A stretch of DNA of 15,987 nucleotides. Source: CAZWDL01 sp964632995. Its GTDB lineage: Bacteria; Bacteroidota; Bacteroidia; Chitinophagales; Saprospiraceae. Both the position numbers and the translations under genes were made by a program. The stretch covers positions 1 through 15,987 of the forward strand of contig CAZWDL010000146.1 in NCBI GenBank assembly GCA_964632995.1, written 5' to 3'. The notes below the pieces were generated by a model that made no database searches, had not been told where the DNA came from, and saw nothing but the letters and a program-made list of their open reading frames with translations. Each line of letters starts with the position of its first letter. Positions within the stretch are counted from its first letter, which is position 1. This document shows, one piece after another, positions 1 through 7,569 of the stretch.

Positions 1-193
1 GCGCAAGCACGTGTTCGTAGAATGCCCGGCCGTTGGCCACCACGCAGCAACGCGCCTACAGAAAGAGATCCGCCGAGAAATGGCGGACCTTGCCGTAGGC
101 GTACTCACCGATATGGCGGGCGTATTTTTCGGCATCGAGGCGGAACAGCTTTTCGGAAAGTATATCCTGCCAGGTTTTACCTCGGGCGGGCAC
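1..193 (-). pseudogene. DUF4240-like protein fragment, broken by an in-frame amber stop
   Basis: Reading the minus strand leftward from a GTG at 191-193 gives a protein-like stretch (GKTWQDILSEKLFRLDAEKY, then an IGEYAYGK segment and HFSADLFL). It meets TAG at 56-58 and continues in the same frame as ARCCVVANGRAFYEHVLA to the window edge. From memory, the spacing of the aromatic and Ala-Arg-Cys-Cys-Val-Val-Ala-Asn-Gly residues resembles DUF4240-family proteins, where a Tyr or Gln would stand at the stop position; TAC to TAG is one base change. There is no ATG, and the usual N-terminal half of the family is missing, because the sequence upstream is the 3' end of the neighbouring gene. A TTG at 209-211 overlaps that gene's TGA (TTGA) and could be an alternative, translationally coupled start. 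I infer a truncated pseudogene; a sequencing error at the stop is possible. The family assignment is tentative. Confidence 0.4.
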
Positions 194-207
194 TCGACTA
201 ACAGCGG

Positions 208-1608
208 TCAATCGCCACCTCCCCGCCTACTCTTCGAACTGCTTCTTTTCGAAGGATTACTCCTGCTCCCCTTCACCTTCGCATCAGTCCCCGTCCTGCT
301 CCGGCTCACCGAGGGCTTCCGGTCCGGCGTTTGCGAGCGGCTGCTTGCCTGCGGGCGTTTGGCCGGGGCAGGGGAGGATCGCCTTACCTGGGACCTGCTG
401 CTGCTACTGCTTCGGTTTTGCTGATAAGAAGGGGTGCCCTTCCCGCTGACCGATGGCTTTTGCCTTGACGTCCTGGGCTGATCAATTGAACGGGGCGTAC
501 TTTTACTACCTGCAGAACTACGGGGTTTAGGGGCTGCCCGCTGCGTTCTGCTTCTCACGTCACTCCGTTCAGAAGCGGAGGGCGTTCTTTTTCGGCTGAC
601 CGACGAGCTTTGTCCGGACGCCCTGGGCTGATCAGTAGAACGGGGCGCGCTCGTAATACCTGGTCTTTGGGTTGTCCGTGAAGTCCGGCTTCTGATGTCT
701 CCTCGTTCCGTAGAAGAGGGCGACCCTTTTCTGCTCAGAGATGGACTTTGTCTGGACGTCCGTGGACTAGGAGCGGCGCGTTGTCGTTCTGCGACCTCAT
801 TTCTTGCTCGATAACTCCCGGGCCTCCGGCCCGGCTGCTCGGTGGGAACCGGGCGATAAACGGGTTGTCTGCCCTGGCTGATCCGAACCCGGTTAGCGCG
901 TTGCACCACGGTATAGCAATAAGACCGGTAGGGCCGGTAAAAGTGGTGAACCCGGATCAGGCGTGGCCGCTGCGCGATATGGTAATACTCAAAATAAATG
1001 ACAATGCGAGGGCGGAAGACGTTCCAGCTAAATTGCGCCCAGGGGTTCCACCAAACGGGATAGTATCGCCAGCGATAGGGAGAAACATACACGTGATATT
1101 GTCGTCCCAGCATGTACTGGATGGGTCTCCAATAGTACACGTTGACATAGCTGCCATACTCCGGATTGTATCCACTTCTGCTATCGGCATATCCTTCAAC
1201 CGGTTCCACAAAGACTTCTTCGCCGTAGAGGTCTTCATCTCCAACTATTTGCAGGATCGCCTCCCTCCGGCCGATGATTTCAATTTCGATAACGGCTACG
1301 TCCTGTACGGCATACCTATCCACTAATGCCTGCAGGATGATGGCGTGAAAATTGCCCTGCTGACGGTGCTCCACACGGATGTAATCAATCCGGCCGTCGT
1401 AATTCAGGTCCAGGTTGTTGACCCAGTTTTCCTCCGTATTGATTTGCCGCTCAAAATCTCTTAGAGTGGCAGATTGTTTGAACAGCTCAAGTGCCCCTTC
1501 CAGGCTGAAGTAGTCGCCTTCATATCCGGTTCGCTCCGCCCTGTATTGAGCATGACTTACGGAGAGAAATAGAAAAGCGAACAGCCAGCAAAAAAGTGAT
1601 TTTTTCAT
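208..1608 (-). CDS. Secreted protein of unknown function with a repetitive Ser/Arg/Pro-rich basic tail
   Basis: The 466-residue product starts with a clear signal peptide (MKKSLFCWLFAFLFLSVSHA, cut near residues 20/21), so it leaves the cytoplasm. Residues 25-135 look like a folded domain. They include D-L-N-Y-D-G-R-I-D-Y-I at 67-77, a calcium-loop-like DxNxDGxxD pattern also seen in other exported Bacteroidota hypothetical proteins. Residues 150-235 are extremely rich in Tyr, Trp and Arg (VNVYYWRP, WRYYPVWWNPW), suggesting surface-exposed beta strands. From about residue 250 to the end the chain is low-complexity, basic and probably disordered, and three imperfect copies of a 46-50-residue unit are visible at 282-410. 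Start: ATG follows an AT-rich leader and fits the signal peptide. I do not recognise a named family; binding to acidic polymers such as DNA or polysaccharide is speculation. The gene stands alone, with a broken fragment immediately downstream. Confidence 0.75.
   Translation of the reverse strand: MKKSLFCWLFAFLFLSVSHAQYRAERTGYEGDYFSLEGALELFKQSATLRDFERQINTEENWVNNLDLNYDGRIDYIRVEHRQQGNFHAIILQALVDRYAVQDVAVIEIEIIGRREAILQIVGDEDLYGEEVFVEPVEGYADSRSGYNPEYGSYVNVYYWRPIQYMLGRQYHVYVSPYRWRYYPVWWNPWAQFSWNVFRPRIVIYFEYYHIAQRPRLIRVHHFYRPYRSYCYTVVQRANRVRISQGRQPVYRPVPTEQPGRRPGSYRARNEVAERQRAAPSPRTSRQSPSLSRKGSPSSTERGDIRSRTSRTTQRPGITSAPRSTDQPRASGQSSSVSRKRTPSASERSDVRSRTQRAAPKPRSSAGSKSTPRSIDQPRTSRQKPSVSGKGTPSYQQNRSSSSSRSQVRRSSPAPAKRPQASSRSQTPDRKPSVSRSRTGTDAKVKGSRSNPSKRSSSKSRRGGGD
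379..765 (-). repeat. Coding tandem repeat, about 138-150 bp per unit, three imperfect copies
   Basis: Within the Ser/Arg-rich tail, residues 282-327, 328-377 and 378-410 begin with the related strings PRTSRQSPSLSRKGSPS, PRASGQSSSVSRKRTPS and PRTSRQKPSVSGKGTPS, and the first two copies end in STDQ or SIDQ. The similarity also shows in DNA, for example the shared CTGGGCTGATCA at about 473-484 and 625-636 on the plus strand. The last copy is partial. Unit-number variation between strains would be expected. Confidence 0.7.
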
Positions 1609-1723
1609 AATCCTGGTTTTTCTATTACGAAGTTTAAAACACCTTTATATAAATGACGTTTTTTAGTGAAGGACTTCCCTGGAAATCAAGTACTTTAAAT
1701 CAAGTTTAACCAAGGTTAATGTC

Positions 1724-1812
1724 AAGTCGGAAAGCGGAAGCCCTGTCGCTTGCGGTCAGGGTCCCGACAAGGCAAAGCCTTCGTCGGGATCGGAAGTCGG
1801 AAAGCGGAAGCC
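1724..1812. repeat. Direct repeat pair around a strong hairpin (intergenic repeat element)
   Basis: AAGTCGGAAAGCGGAAGCC occurs twice, at 1724-1742 and 1794-1812. Between the copies lies a hairpin at 1762-1789: TCCCGACAAGGC, loop AAA, then GCCTTCGTCGGGA with one bulged C. The GC-rich block stands out from the AT-rich DNA around it. It has the look of a dispersed non-coding intergenic repeat. It could also form a stable RNA structure, but it has no T tract that would make it a convincing terminator. Confidence 0.6.
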
Positions 1813-2022
1813 GGAAATATTATCCGATCCAAGGCAACGAGGAGTGGGCGAAGTTCATAGTAATCTGGTATTCAGTTACTTATTGGTAGGTGGATACTGC
1901 GAAAAAGCATGGAATTAGTATACATTCCGGTATTTGGCGATAACCGTCTGAAAATTAGATTGACGAGAGTTAAGGAAAGGTAAAAAGAACGTTGAAAGGC
2001 CCTCCTGCCGGTGCTTCCTTAG

Positions 2023-2234
2023 CCCGGATTATTCATGGCTGTCTTCGTTAGGAGAGGCCAAAGGGGGTGTCAGGTTTGGGCTCTCGTCCCGGCTCTTGTA
2101 GTCGGGAAGGCGCGCAGCCGTATCTTCAGATACGGTGAGCACCGAATGAGGAAGACGTCCTATCTGTATCGATCCTTCGGGAAGAATGGCGGGCAATTTG
2201 GCATCGTAACAGATGAATTCATGAATAATCCGGG
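2023..2234. mobile_element. MITE-like segment bounded by perfect 14-bp inverted repeats
   Basis: CCCGGATTATTCAT at 2023-2036 and its exact reverse complement ATGAATAATCCGGG at 2221-2234 bound a 212-bp segment. Inside is a perfect 8-bp hairpin, CCGTATCT/AGATACGG at 2118-2135 with a 2-nt loop. Both strands are open for 67-78 codons across the segment, but neither reading resembles a known protein. No target-site duplication is obvious: the flanks are CTTCCTTAG on the left and TTAAACTTC on the right. The size, terminal repeats and lack of a transposase fit a miniature inverted-repeat element or the ends of a deleted insertion sequence. It ends 45 bp before the DUF1622 gene, so it could supply that gene's promoter. 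Confidence 0.45.
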
Positions 2235-2279
2235 TTAAACTTCTCTCTCCGGTCTGGCGTTGCACAGAAAACCACTGGT

Positions 2280-2660
2280 TTGGACTTACATATCGTCAGA
2301 GAGATAGCCGGCTACAGCGCCGGCGCCCTGGAAATTTTCGGTATCGCCATCATCGTGCTGGTCGGATTAGCGGCCACCTTCATTGCTTTGCGGAGAATAG
2401 CACTCGGCCGGGAAACTGAAAAGATCTACAGCGATTACCGCTATCAGTTTGGTCACGGCATCCTGCTGGGGCTGGAGTTTCTGGTCGCCGCCGACATCAT
2501 TCATACCGTGGCGGTGGAGCTCACCTGGACCAGCGTCGGGGTGCTGGCGGTCATCGTGCTTATCCGTACTTTTCTGAGTTTTACGCTGGAGGTGGAGATG
2601 ACGGGCTATTGGCCTTGGCAGCGGGAGCAGCGAAGACGGGGGGAGCGGGAAGTGGGGTAG
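2280..2660 (+). CDS. DUF1622 family integral membrane protein
   Basis: The 126-residue product has three hydrophobic segments (about residues 12-36, 57-79 and 83-103). The stretch HGILLGLEFLVAADIIHTVA, followed by VLIRTFLSFTLEVEM and a WPW near the C-terminus, is the hallmark of the DUF1622 family (PF07784), small inner-membrane proteins without an established function. The length is typical. The start is TTG: no ATG lies in frame between it and the upstream TAA at 2226-2228, and no clear Shine-Dalgarno sequence is visible. The last 20 residues are charged (QREQRRRGEREVG) and probably cytoplasmic. The gene stands alone on the plus strand and converges with the OmpA-family gene, with only 38 bp between their stop codons. 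Family identity is firm; function is unknown. Confidence 0.88.
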   Translation: MDLHIVREIAGYSAGALEIFGIAIIVLVGLAATFIALRRIALGRETEKIYSDYRYQFGHGILLGLEFLVAADIIHTVAVELTWTSVGVLAVIVLIRTFLSFTLEVEMTGYWPWQREQRRRGEREVG

Positions 2661-2698
2661 TTAGGTCTTCGTTCCGTTGTAATGAGACCATAAATCGA

Positions 2699-5296
2699 TT
2701 ACTCTTCCCATAATTCCAATTCGACCCTTCTGCCAAAGGCAGCCGTACGTGCGTTGCGATCGATGCCTTGGTGCGCGGTGATGATCCGTTGTTCGTCGAT
2801 ATCTCTATTAACCAGGTAATCTCTTACTGCCTGAGTACGCTGAGCGGCCAGGCGCCGGTTGAGCTGGATGCTGCCGCTGGGATCGGTGTAGCCTTCCAGA
2901 CGCACCTTCAGTTCCGGATATTCACGCATTAAGGCCACTATGTCGTCGACCGTTTGCCGGGCGGCGGGATTCAGGGCGGCGGAGCCGGACGCGAAGAATA
3001 CGACCTGTTGGGCGCGGTCGTCGATTTGCTCCAGCACATTTCTTCCCGTTGTTTTTTCGGCGGGGATTTCCGTTTCTTTCAGCAGTGCGACCTGGGTCTG
3101 CAGATCTTCAATGAGTTTTCCCTGTTCGTGGAGCAGGGTTCGGATGCTGTCAGGGAGAGCGGGGGAGGACGTGGTAGAAGATTGGCGCAGGCTGTCCAGG
3201 CGTTGTTCGAGGCGCTCGATCTGCAGGCGTAGCTGGTTGGCGGTGCTATCGCTGAAGGCAGCAGTGCTGTCAGGGGGGGCTTGCCGGTTGGCGCGCTCCA
3301 GTGAATCCACCCTGCTTTGCAGAGATTGGATCAGGGTATCGGTGTCTGAGGGCTTCGGTCGGGTAGCCAGGGCGGCTGCGCCGGTAGCGGCGCCTGCGGC
3401 CGTGGTTATGTTGAGCTGCCGGCGCAGCCGCTCCAGCTCTTTATTCAGTTCCTGGTACCTTTCCCGGTCATCGAGCCGGGCGGATTCCATTTCTTCCAGT
3501 GTACTGGCGTAGTCGTTTAGTAATTTTCTTTGTTCCTCCCGGTCAATATTTACTTCCGTTCGTTCTACTACCTCCTCCTCCCGGTTTTCCATTTCCTGAC
3601 GCAGGGTTTGCTGGTCTTCGCGATAACGCTCTATTTGTTGTTCAGTGGCCAGGGAGTCCGGGACCGGAGCGGGGGTAGCGGCTTCCTGCTGCAATTGCTG
3701 CACGGAAGCGTTCAGTTGAGCAAGCTGTTCTTCCAGGTGGTTGATTTCCTGGCGCATAATGGTGTCCTGTATTATTCTGACATCCGTGATGCTGGTATCG
3801 TTTCGATCCTCCCTTTTGGGGACCGGTTCTGCTTGAACAGCGGAGCTCGTATCTATGGGAGCGGCCCGGGCGCTGGTATCCGGCGCCGGGGCTTCCTGCA
3901 CGGAAGGTTTCAGCGGAGCATCGGGCGTGGCGCGCATCGAGGAGGTATCCGGTGCTGCGGGTGTTTCTTCCACGACGCGCAGGGTATCGCGGAAAGAAGG
4001 AGGTGCTTCCATCCAGGAAACGGTATCCATGGGTTGTTCTACGGCGGACCGACTTTGTTTTTCCGAATAAGGATACAATTGCTCCGCCTGCTGTTGCAGG
4101 CTGTCGGCTACGCTGCGCAGGCTGTCTGCTCTTTCCCGCAGGCTGTCAGCGACCAGGCTGTCGGCGAAGGAGGCGCCGGCTTTCATTTGGCTCAATTCGG
4201 TACGCAGGCTGTCGACGAGGCGCTGCAGGCTGTCGGCGGCTATTTTTGCGAAAGCGGTATCTTTACGGAGCATGGTATCTTGCACGATTAGGTTGGTATC
4301 CGGCCCTGCCTGTTGGGAGGCTGCTGCCCGGTCGCTCCCTGTCAGTGGACCGAGGGCGATCGGAGGAATGTGAAAATCAGCTTCTTTCCGTGCGAAATTG
4401 TAGTGCAGCGAGATGGATGTAAAGGCGTAAATATCATTGCGCTCGCTATTGGAGCCGCGCTGCGGGCCTTCAATACCGGCCGGGTTGGAGGCGTAGCGCT
4501 GCAGGTCGCTGTTGTAACTGGTTGGAAAGTCGCCGCTCACATCGTCCAGGTAATCTGTACTGACCCATCGCCAGTGACTTTCCAGGTTAATATTGAAGCG
4601 GCCAAGGTGAAATTTCAGACCCAGGGCGGCTCCGGCGGAGAGCACGCGGGTATCGTAATCGACGCCCTCCGTCTGCAATCCGTCGAGGCGGGTTTCGAAT
4701 TCACCGTCCTGCTCGATAACCATGGCGCCGGGGTATTCCGGAGGCTGATCGCGGATGGTGTTGTCATCCCAGTAGTAATATCTTTGCTGCTGTTTGGGGC
4801 CGTAGAACAGATCGCTGTAGACGCCGAATTGTGTCAGGCCCAGCCCTGCTTTTAAATAAGGAGAGACTATAGAACGGATGCCCAGCAGGTCGCCGTTATC
4901 GAAGTGATAGGTGAAGTAGGCGGAGACGTCCTGTATTTCTGTGCGGGTATTGAGTGAGCGCTCAAAGCGGGGGTGAGCGGTCTGCAGCTCTCCGTCCCAG
5001 TTGATCTTGCGGTCGTTGGCGACGAACTGTCCATCGGTGTACATCAGGCCGAAGCTAAAAGCGTTCGACAAGCGACGTTCTAGGGAGAGGCCGTAGGAGA
5101 GGTAGTCCAGGTTGTCGGGGATATTAATCAGTTTCCGATTCGGTTCAATGAGTTCGTGGCTGAGGTCGCCGTAGTAACTCATCACGCCGCCGTAGACCCC
5201 GATGCGCCAGTCGTATTCGTTTTGCTGCCCGGAGAGTAGTGCGGGAATCAGCAAAAAGGCGATGATTGATGCGTAGGTCGATTTAAAATTGTTCAT
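2699..5296 (-). CDS. Large OmpA-family outer-membrane protein with coiled-coil middle
   Basis: I place the start at 5296 (865 aa) rather than at the upstream in-frame ATG at 5395, because a signal peptide begins there (MNNFKSTYASIIAFLLIPAL, cut before QQNEYDW) and AAGGGC precedes it. Residues 25-300 alternate polar and aromatic residues and resemble an outer-membrane barrel or porin-like domain (DWRIGVYGGVMSYYGDLSHE near the start). Residues 350-735 are long and non-globular: repeated A-D-S-L/V-D-S-L units, a Pro/Thr/Ala/Asp-rich linker (about 440-500) and Glu/Gln-rich coiled coils (about 510-630 and 655-740). Residues 765-862 form an OmpA C-terminal domain (PF00691), with E-G-Y-T-D-P-S-G at 801-808 and Arg820 exactly 15 residues after Asp805, matching the pair that holds diaminopimelate in E. 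coli OmpA. The protein probably ties the outer membrane to peptidoglycan across a long spacer. It lies 61 bp after the 5358-6509 gene, likely co-transcribed. Confidence 0.88.
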   Translation of the reverse strand: MNNFKSTYASIIAFLLIPALLSGQQNEYDWRIGVYGGVMSYYGDLSHELIEPNRKLINIPDNLDYLSYGLSLERRLSNAFSFGLMYTDGQFVANDRKINWDGELQTAHPRFERSLNTRTEIQDVSAYFTYHFDNGDLLGIRSIVSPYLKAGLGLTQFGVYSDLFYGPKQQQRYYYWDDNTIRDQPPEYPGAMVIEQDGEFETRLDGLQTEGVDYDTRVLSAGAALGLKFHLGRFNINLESHWRWVSTDYLDDVSGDFPTSYNSDLQRYASNPAGIEGPQRGSNSERNDIYAFTSISLHYNFARKEADFHIPPIALGPLTGSDRAAASQQAGPDTNLIVQDTMLRKDTAFAKIAADSLQRLVDSLRTELSQMKAGASFADSLVADSLRERADSLRSVADSLQQQAEQLYPYSEKQSRSAVEQPMDTVSWMEAPPSFRDTLRVVEETPAAPDTSSMRATPDAPLKPSVQEAPAPDTSARAAPIDTSSAVQAEPVPKREDRNDTSITDVRIIQDTIMRQEINHLEEQLAQLNASVQQLQQEAATPAPVPDSLATEQQIERYREDQQTLRQEMENREEEVVERTEVNIDREEQRKLLNDYASTLEEMESARLDDRERYQELNKELERLRRQLNITTAAGAATGAAALATRPKPSDTDTLIQSLQSRVDSLERANRQAPPDSTAAFSDSTANQLRLQIERLEQRLDSLRQSSTTSSPALPDSIRTLLHEQGKLIEDLQTQVALLKETEIPAEKTTGRNVLEQIDDRAQQVVFFASGSAALNPAARQTVDDIVALMREYPELKVRLEGYTDPSGSIQLNRRLAAQRTQAVRDYLVNRDIDEQRIITAHQGIDRNARTAAFGRRVELELWEE

Positions 5297-5357
5297 TATT
5301 TGCCCTTGAAGTGAAACTAAGAGGATATCAGCTTTCCGTTGCTTTCTCTCCGAATGA

Positions 5358-6509
5358 TCAATTATCCAGCGACAGCGAAATGTTGATCTTTCCACTGATG
5401 CCTACAAAGGGGCGGATGAGCACCGATTCCCTGGTTCCGTTATCTTCCTTGCGTCGTTCCAGCAGCGCCGCCCCGGCATTGATGCGAACGAAGGAGAATA
5501 ACTTGTAATCCAGACCGAGAAAATAGGGGCGTCCGAGAACGGGGCCGGAAATTTCTCTTTGTTGGTCATCCTCCATATTATTGACAAAAATCCCGGCTAA
5601 AAGGGAAGCATTGCGCAGAAACTTCGGTGCGATTCGACTGGTAGACAGGGGAACGCCAAGCCCGAGGTAAAGTCCGGAATCGTAATTGGGATTGTCCACT
5701 TCTCCTCCGAAAAAAGCGGCGCCGTAACCGACGTTCAGCCCGAAGTATCCCGGGCGGTTTTCCGTGTCGTAGTTGTCAATATAGCGCTGGTCGGTCAACA
5801 CGACGATGTTTTTGTTGAGCGCGAATTTCAACTCGCTGGCGAGAATGTCCTGCAGGTTGCCGTAGACGGAGGGGAGGGGATCGTTCAGAGAGGCCGTATC
5901 CTGTTTGAGCGTCGAATTCTTTACCTCTTTGCCGTCAGCTTGCTCCAGCTGTAGCAGAGCGATATCGGAAAAGCCTTGAAAAATGGGCTCGACAGTGCCG
6001 CGGTAGCGCTGCAATGCATCGTTGACCAGTGTGTTCAGGGATTTATAAATCTGTTTTGGACTGTTGACCAGGCGGATTTTTCCCCTGCGGATTTCAAAAG
6101 ATTGCCACAGGTAGGCGCGCAGATACTTATTGAGTTGATTAAAAAGCAAAACGCGCTCGGTGGAATCGACGTGGCGGTAGTAACGTATACCAAGGTCATA
6201 GGTTCTGTCTTCCTGAAGTTTGTAACTGATAGGTACGTTAAAGGTATTGCCCGTGCGGTTAAAAGATTGTTTCCAGGCGCTGGTCGCCAGCGGCTCCCGG
6301 CCTTCTTTTCCCTGTTGTGTATAAATACTGACTTCTACGTAAGTGACATTTTCCGGCGCCGACCCGTTGATGAGAAAGCTGGTTTCAGCAGGAAGCGGCT
6401 CGTTTTCCGTGAAGCGGTTGAGCTCGTAATCGTAGGTGATAGATACCATCTGGGCGAATAAAGCGACCGCGAATAATAATAGGGTAGTAGTGAGTGCAAT
6501 TTTTTTCAT
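5358..6509 (-). CDS. Exported protein of unknown function, probable outer-membrane component
   Basis: The 383-residue product has a clear signal peptide (MKKIALTTTLLLFAVALFAQ, cut near residues 19-20). Residues 20-115 read as a beta-sandwich-like domain (e.g. ENVTYVEVSIYTQQGKEGRE). Residues 120-245 are more helical. From about 255 on the chain shows alternating, glycine- and aromatic-rich strands (PGYFGLNVGYGAAFFGGEV, YLGLGVPLS, RPYFLGLDYKLFSFVRINAG) ending in FVGISGKINISLSLDN, which looks like a beta-barrel C-terminus. I do not recognise a named family. It is the first gene of a likely two-gene unit with the OmpA-family gene 61 bp downstream, so a joint role in envelope structure or in a surface machine is plausible but inferred. 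The ATG is the only start that fits the signal peptide; the leader is AT-rich and I could not place a promoter with confidence. Confidence 0.7.
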   Translation of the reverse strand: MKKIALTTTLLLFAVALFAQMVSITYDYELNRFTENEPLPAETSFLINGSAPENVTYVEVSIYTQQGKEGREPLATSAWKQSFNRTGNTFNVPISYKLQEDRTYDLGIRYYRHVDSTERVLLFNQLNKYLRAYLWQSFEIRRGKIRLVNSPKQIYKSLNTLVNDALQRYRGTVEPIFQGFSDIALLQLEQADGKEVKNSTLKQDTASLNDPLPSVYGNLQDILASELKFALNKNIVVLTDQRYIDNYDTENRPGYFGLNVGYGAAFFGGEVDNPNYDSGLYLGLGVPLSTSRIAPKFLRNASLLAGIFVNNMEDDQQREISGPVLGRPYFLGLDYKLFSFVRINAGAALLERRKEDNGTRESVLIRPFVGISGKINISLSLDN

Positions 6510-7142
6510 TATCGTATTTGTTTTATCCTTTCTATGCGAATAATTTCAATCGGAGGTAATTTTCTTTAAATGGGTATCCACCTTAAATGTTCAAACATCG
6601 TATTGACAGCAGGTAAAGGTCGACAGCTTGAGCAACTGCTTCGGTCAGCAATTAGGTTGGATTTTCCGGATACCCGCTTTATCACACATTTTAGGGCTAT
6701 CCTTTATTTACATATCGGATAGACAGGCGGATATGTTCGAAGACAGCGGGCCGGGACGTTCGCACCACAATCCCCTCTTCACCCTGTAAATCACCACTGA
6801 AAAGTGTGCCGCCTACGAGCAGGGAAGGCGCCCGATTTTGCACACCTTTGAATCATGATCGATAGGAGTACAAAACAAAGAATCATCATCGGGTTTTCAT
6901 GGCAGTAAGTCTCTGAGCCTGCTCCGTAAGGTCTTTCAACCGCTGATAAAGAAAATTCCGGCGGCCCCAATCTGCTCGACGCCGGCTTGAATATTGTTTT
7001 ATGATTAAAAATTGCCTGACAATTGTTCAGTATCTGAAATAATTCTTATATTAGCAGTTGTTACTGGTTTTCTACTACCACATCAAACAACCTATCAGCC
7101 AATTACCGGTCTTCGGTAAAATCCCTCCCAACATTAATTTGC

Positions 7143-7170
7143 AATAATCCGGATAAAAATCTGGATTATT
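7143..7170. repeat. 12-bp-stem hairpin sharing its core with the MITE-like terminal repeat
   Basis: AATAATCCGGAT at 7143-7154 pairs with ATCTGGATTATT at 7159-7170 across an AAAA loop; the only mismatch (G7151/T7162) is a G-U wobble in plus-strand RNA. The core AATAATCCGG is identical to part of the inverted repeats at 2023-2036 and 2221-2234, so this may be a related element end. No T tract follows on either strand, so termination is unproven. Confidence 0.5.
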
Positions 7171-7190
7171 AAAGAGCTTACGAACGTTAT

Positions 7191-7388
7191 CTACCTTGTG
7201 ATTTCCAGGAATTCGCCTGCGGCAATTTTGCTCCGGGCAGGATCCGCCATCACATCAATCACTTTATTATACTTTTGGCCCAGACGAATTAAGCCAATTC
7301 TTTTGTCACTGGACAAATGATCGCCTTCCGGCGGTTTTGCTAAAATTATACTGACGTCGAAATGGTCTGAGAATCCAAACCAAATCAA
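7191..7388 (-). pseudogene. Possible 3' remnant of a nucleotidyltransferase-like gene
   Basis: This 65-codon open stretch begins at a TTG, with an in-frame TAA 15 bases before it. FSDHFDVSIILA followed by SSDKRIGLIRLGQKYNKVID and an ending of GEFLEITR loosely resembles the second half of small MNT-type nucleotidyltransferases (SDIDVAIV-like strand, helix, then a short tail). The expected N-terminal G-S-(x)-A-x-G motif is absent, so even if the resemblance is real the gene cannot be functional. The stop lies 20 bp from the hairpin at 7143-7170. The resemblance is from memory and weak; it may be a chance ORF. Confidence 0.2.
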
Positions 7389-7569
7389 CCTTGAGTATGA
7401 TGCTTAGCAAGCACCTGGAAGGTATTCAGCTGTCCGGCTATGGCAACAACAAACCCCAGTTGTTAGGCTGAAACACAGCGATTATGTGCTGGTTTTAGAA
7501 GCTCCCACGTAGTTGGGATCTCATCATGCTGCATGCCGAACTGGGAACTTCGAGATTAAGAAACACTAT

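Noticed and set aside
11..424. Plus-strand open frame of 137 codons
   Set aside because: It lies antisense to the DUF4240-like fragment and the Ser/Arg-rich tail; its Leu-rich second half is simply the reverse of that low-complexity tail.
2029..2265. Minus-strand 78-codon and plus-strand 67-codon open frames
   Set aside because: Both span the inverted-repeat segment, neither resembles a known family, and openness on both strands fits chance within a non-coding repeat.
2940..4855. Several long plus-strand open frames (up to 253 codons)
   Set aside because: They are antisense to the well-supported OmpA-family gene; their Cys/Arg- or Gly/Phe-rich composition reflects its biased codons.
5297..5395. 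N-terminal extension of the OmpA-family gene
   Set aside because: The 33 extra residues precede a complete signal peptide, which would then be internal; the start at 5296 is better.
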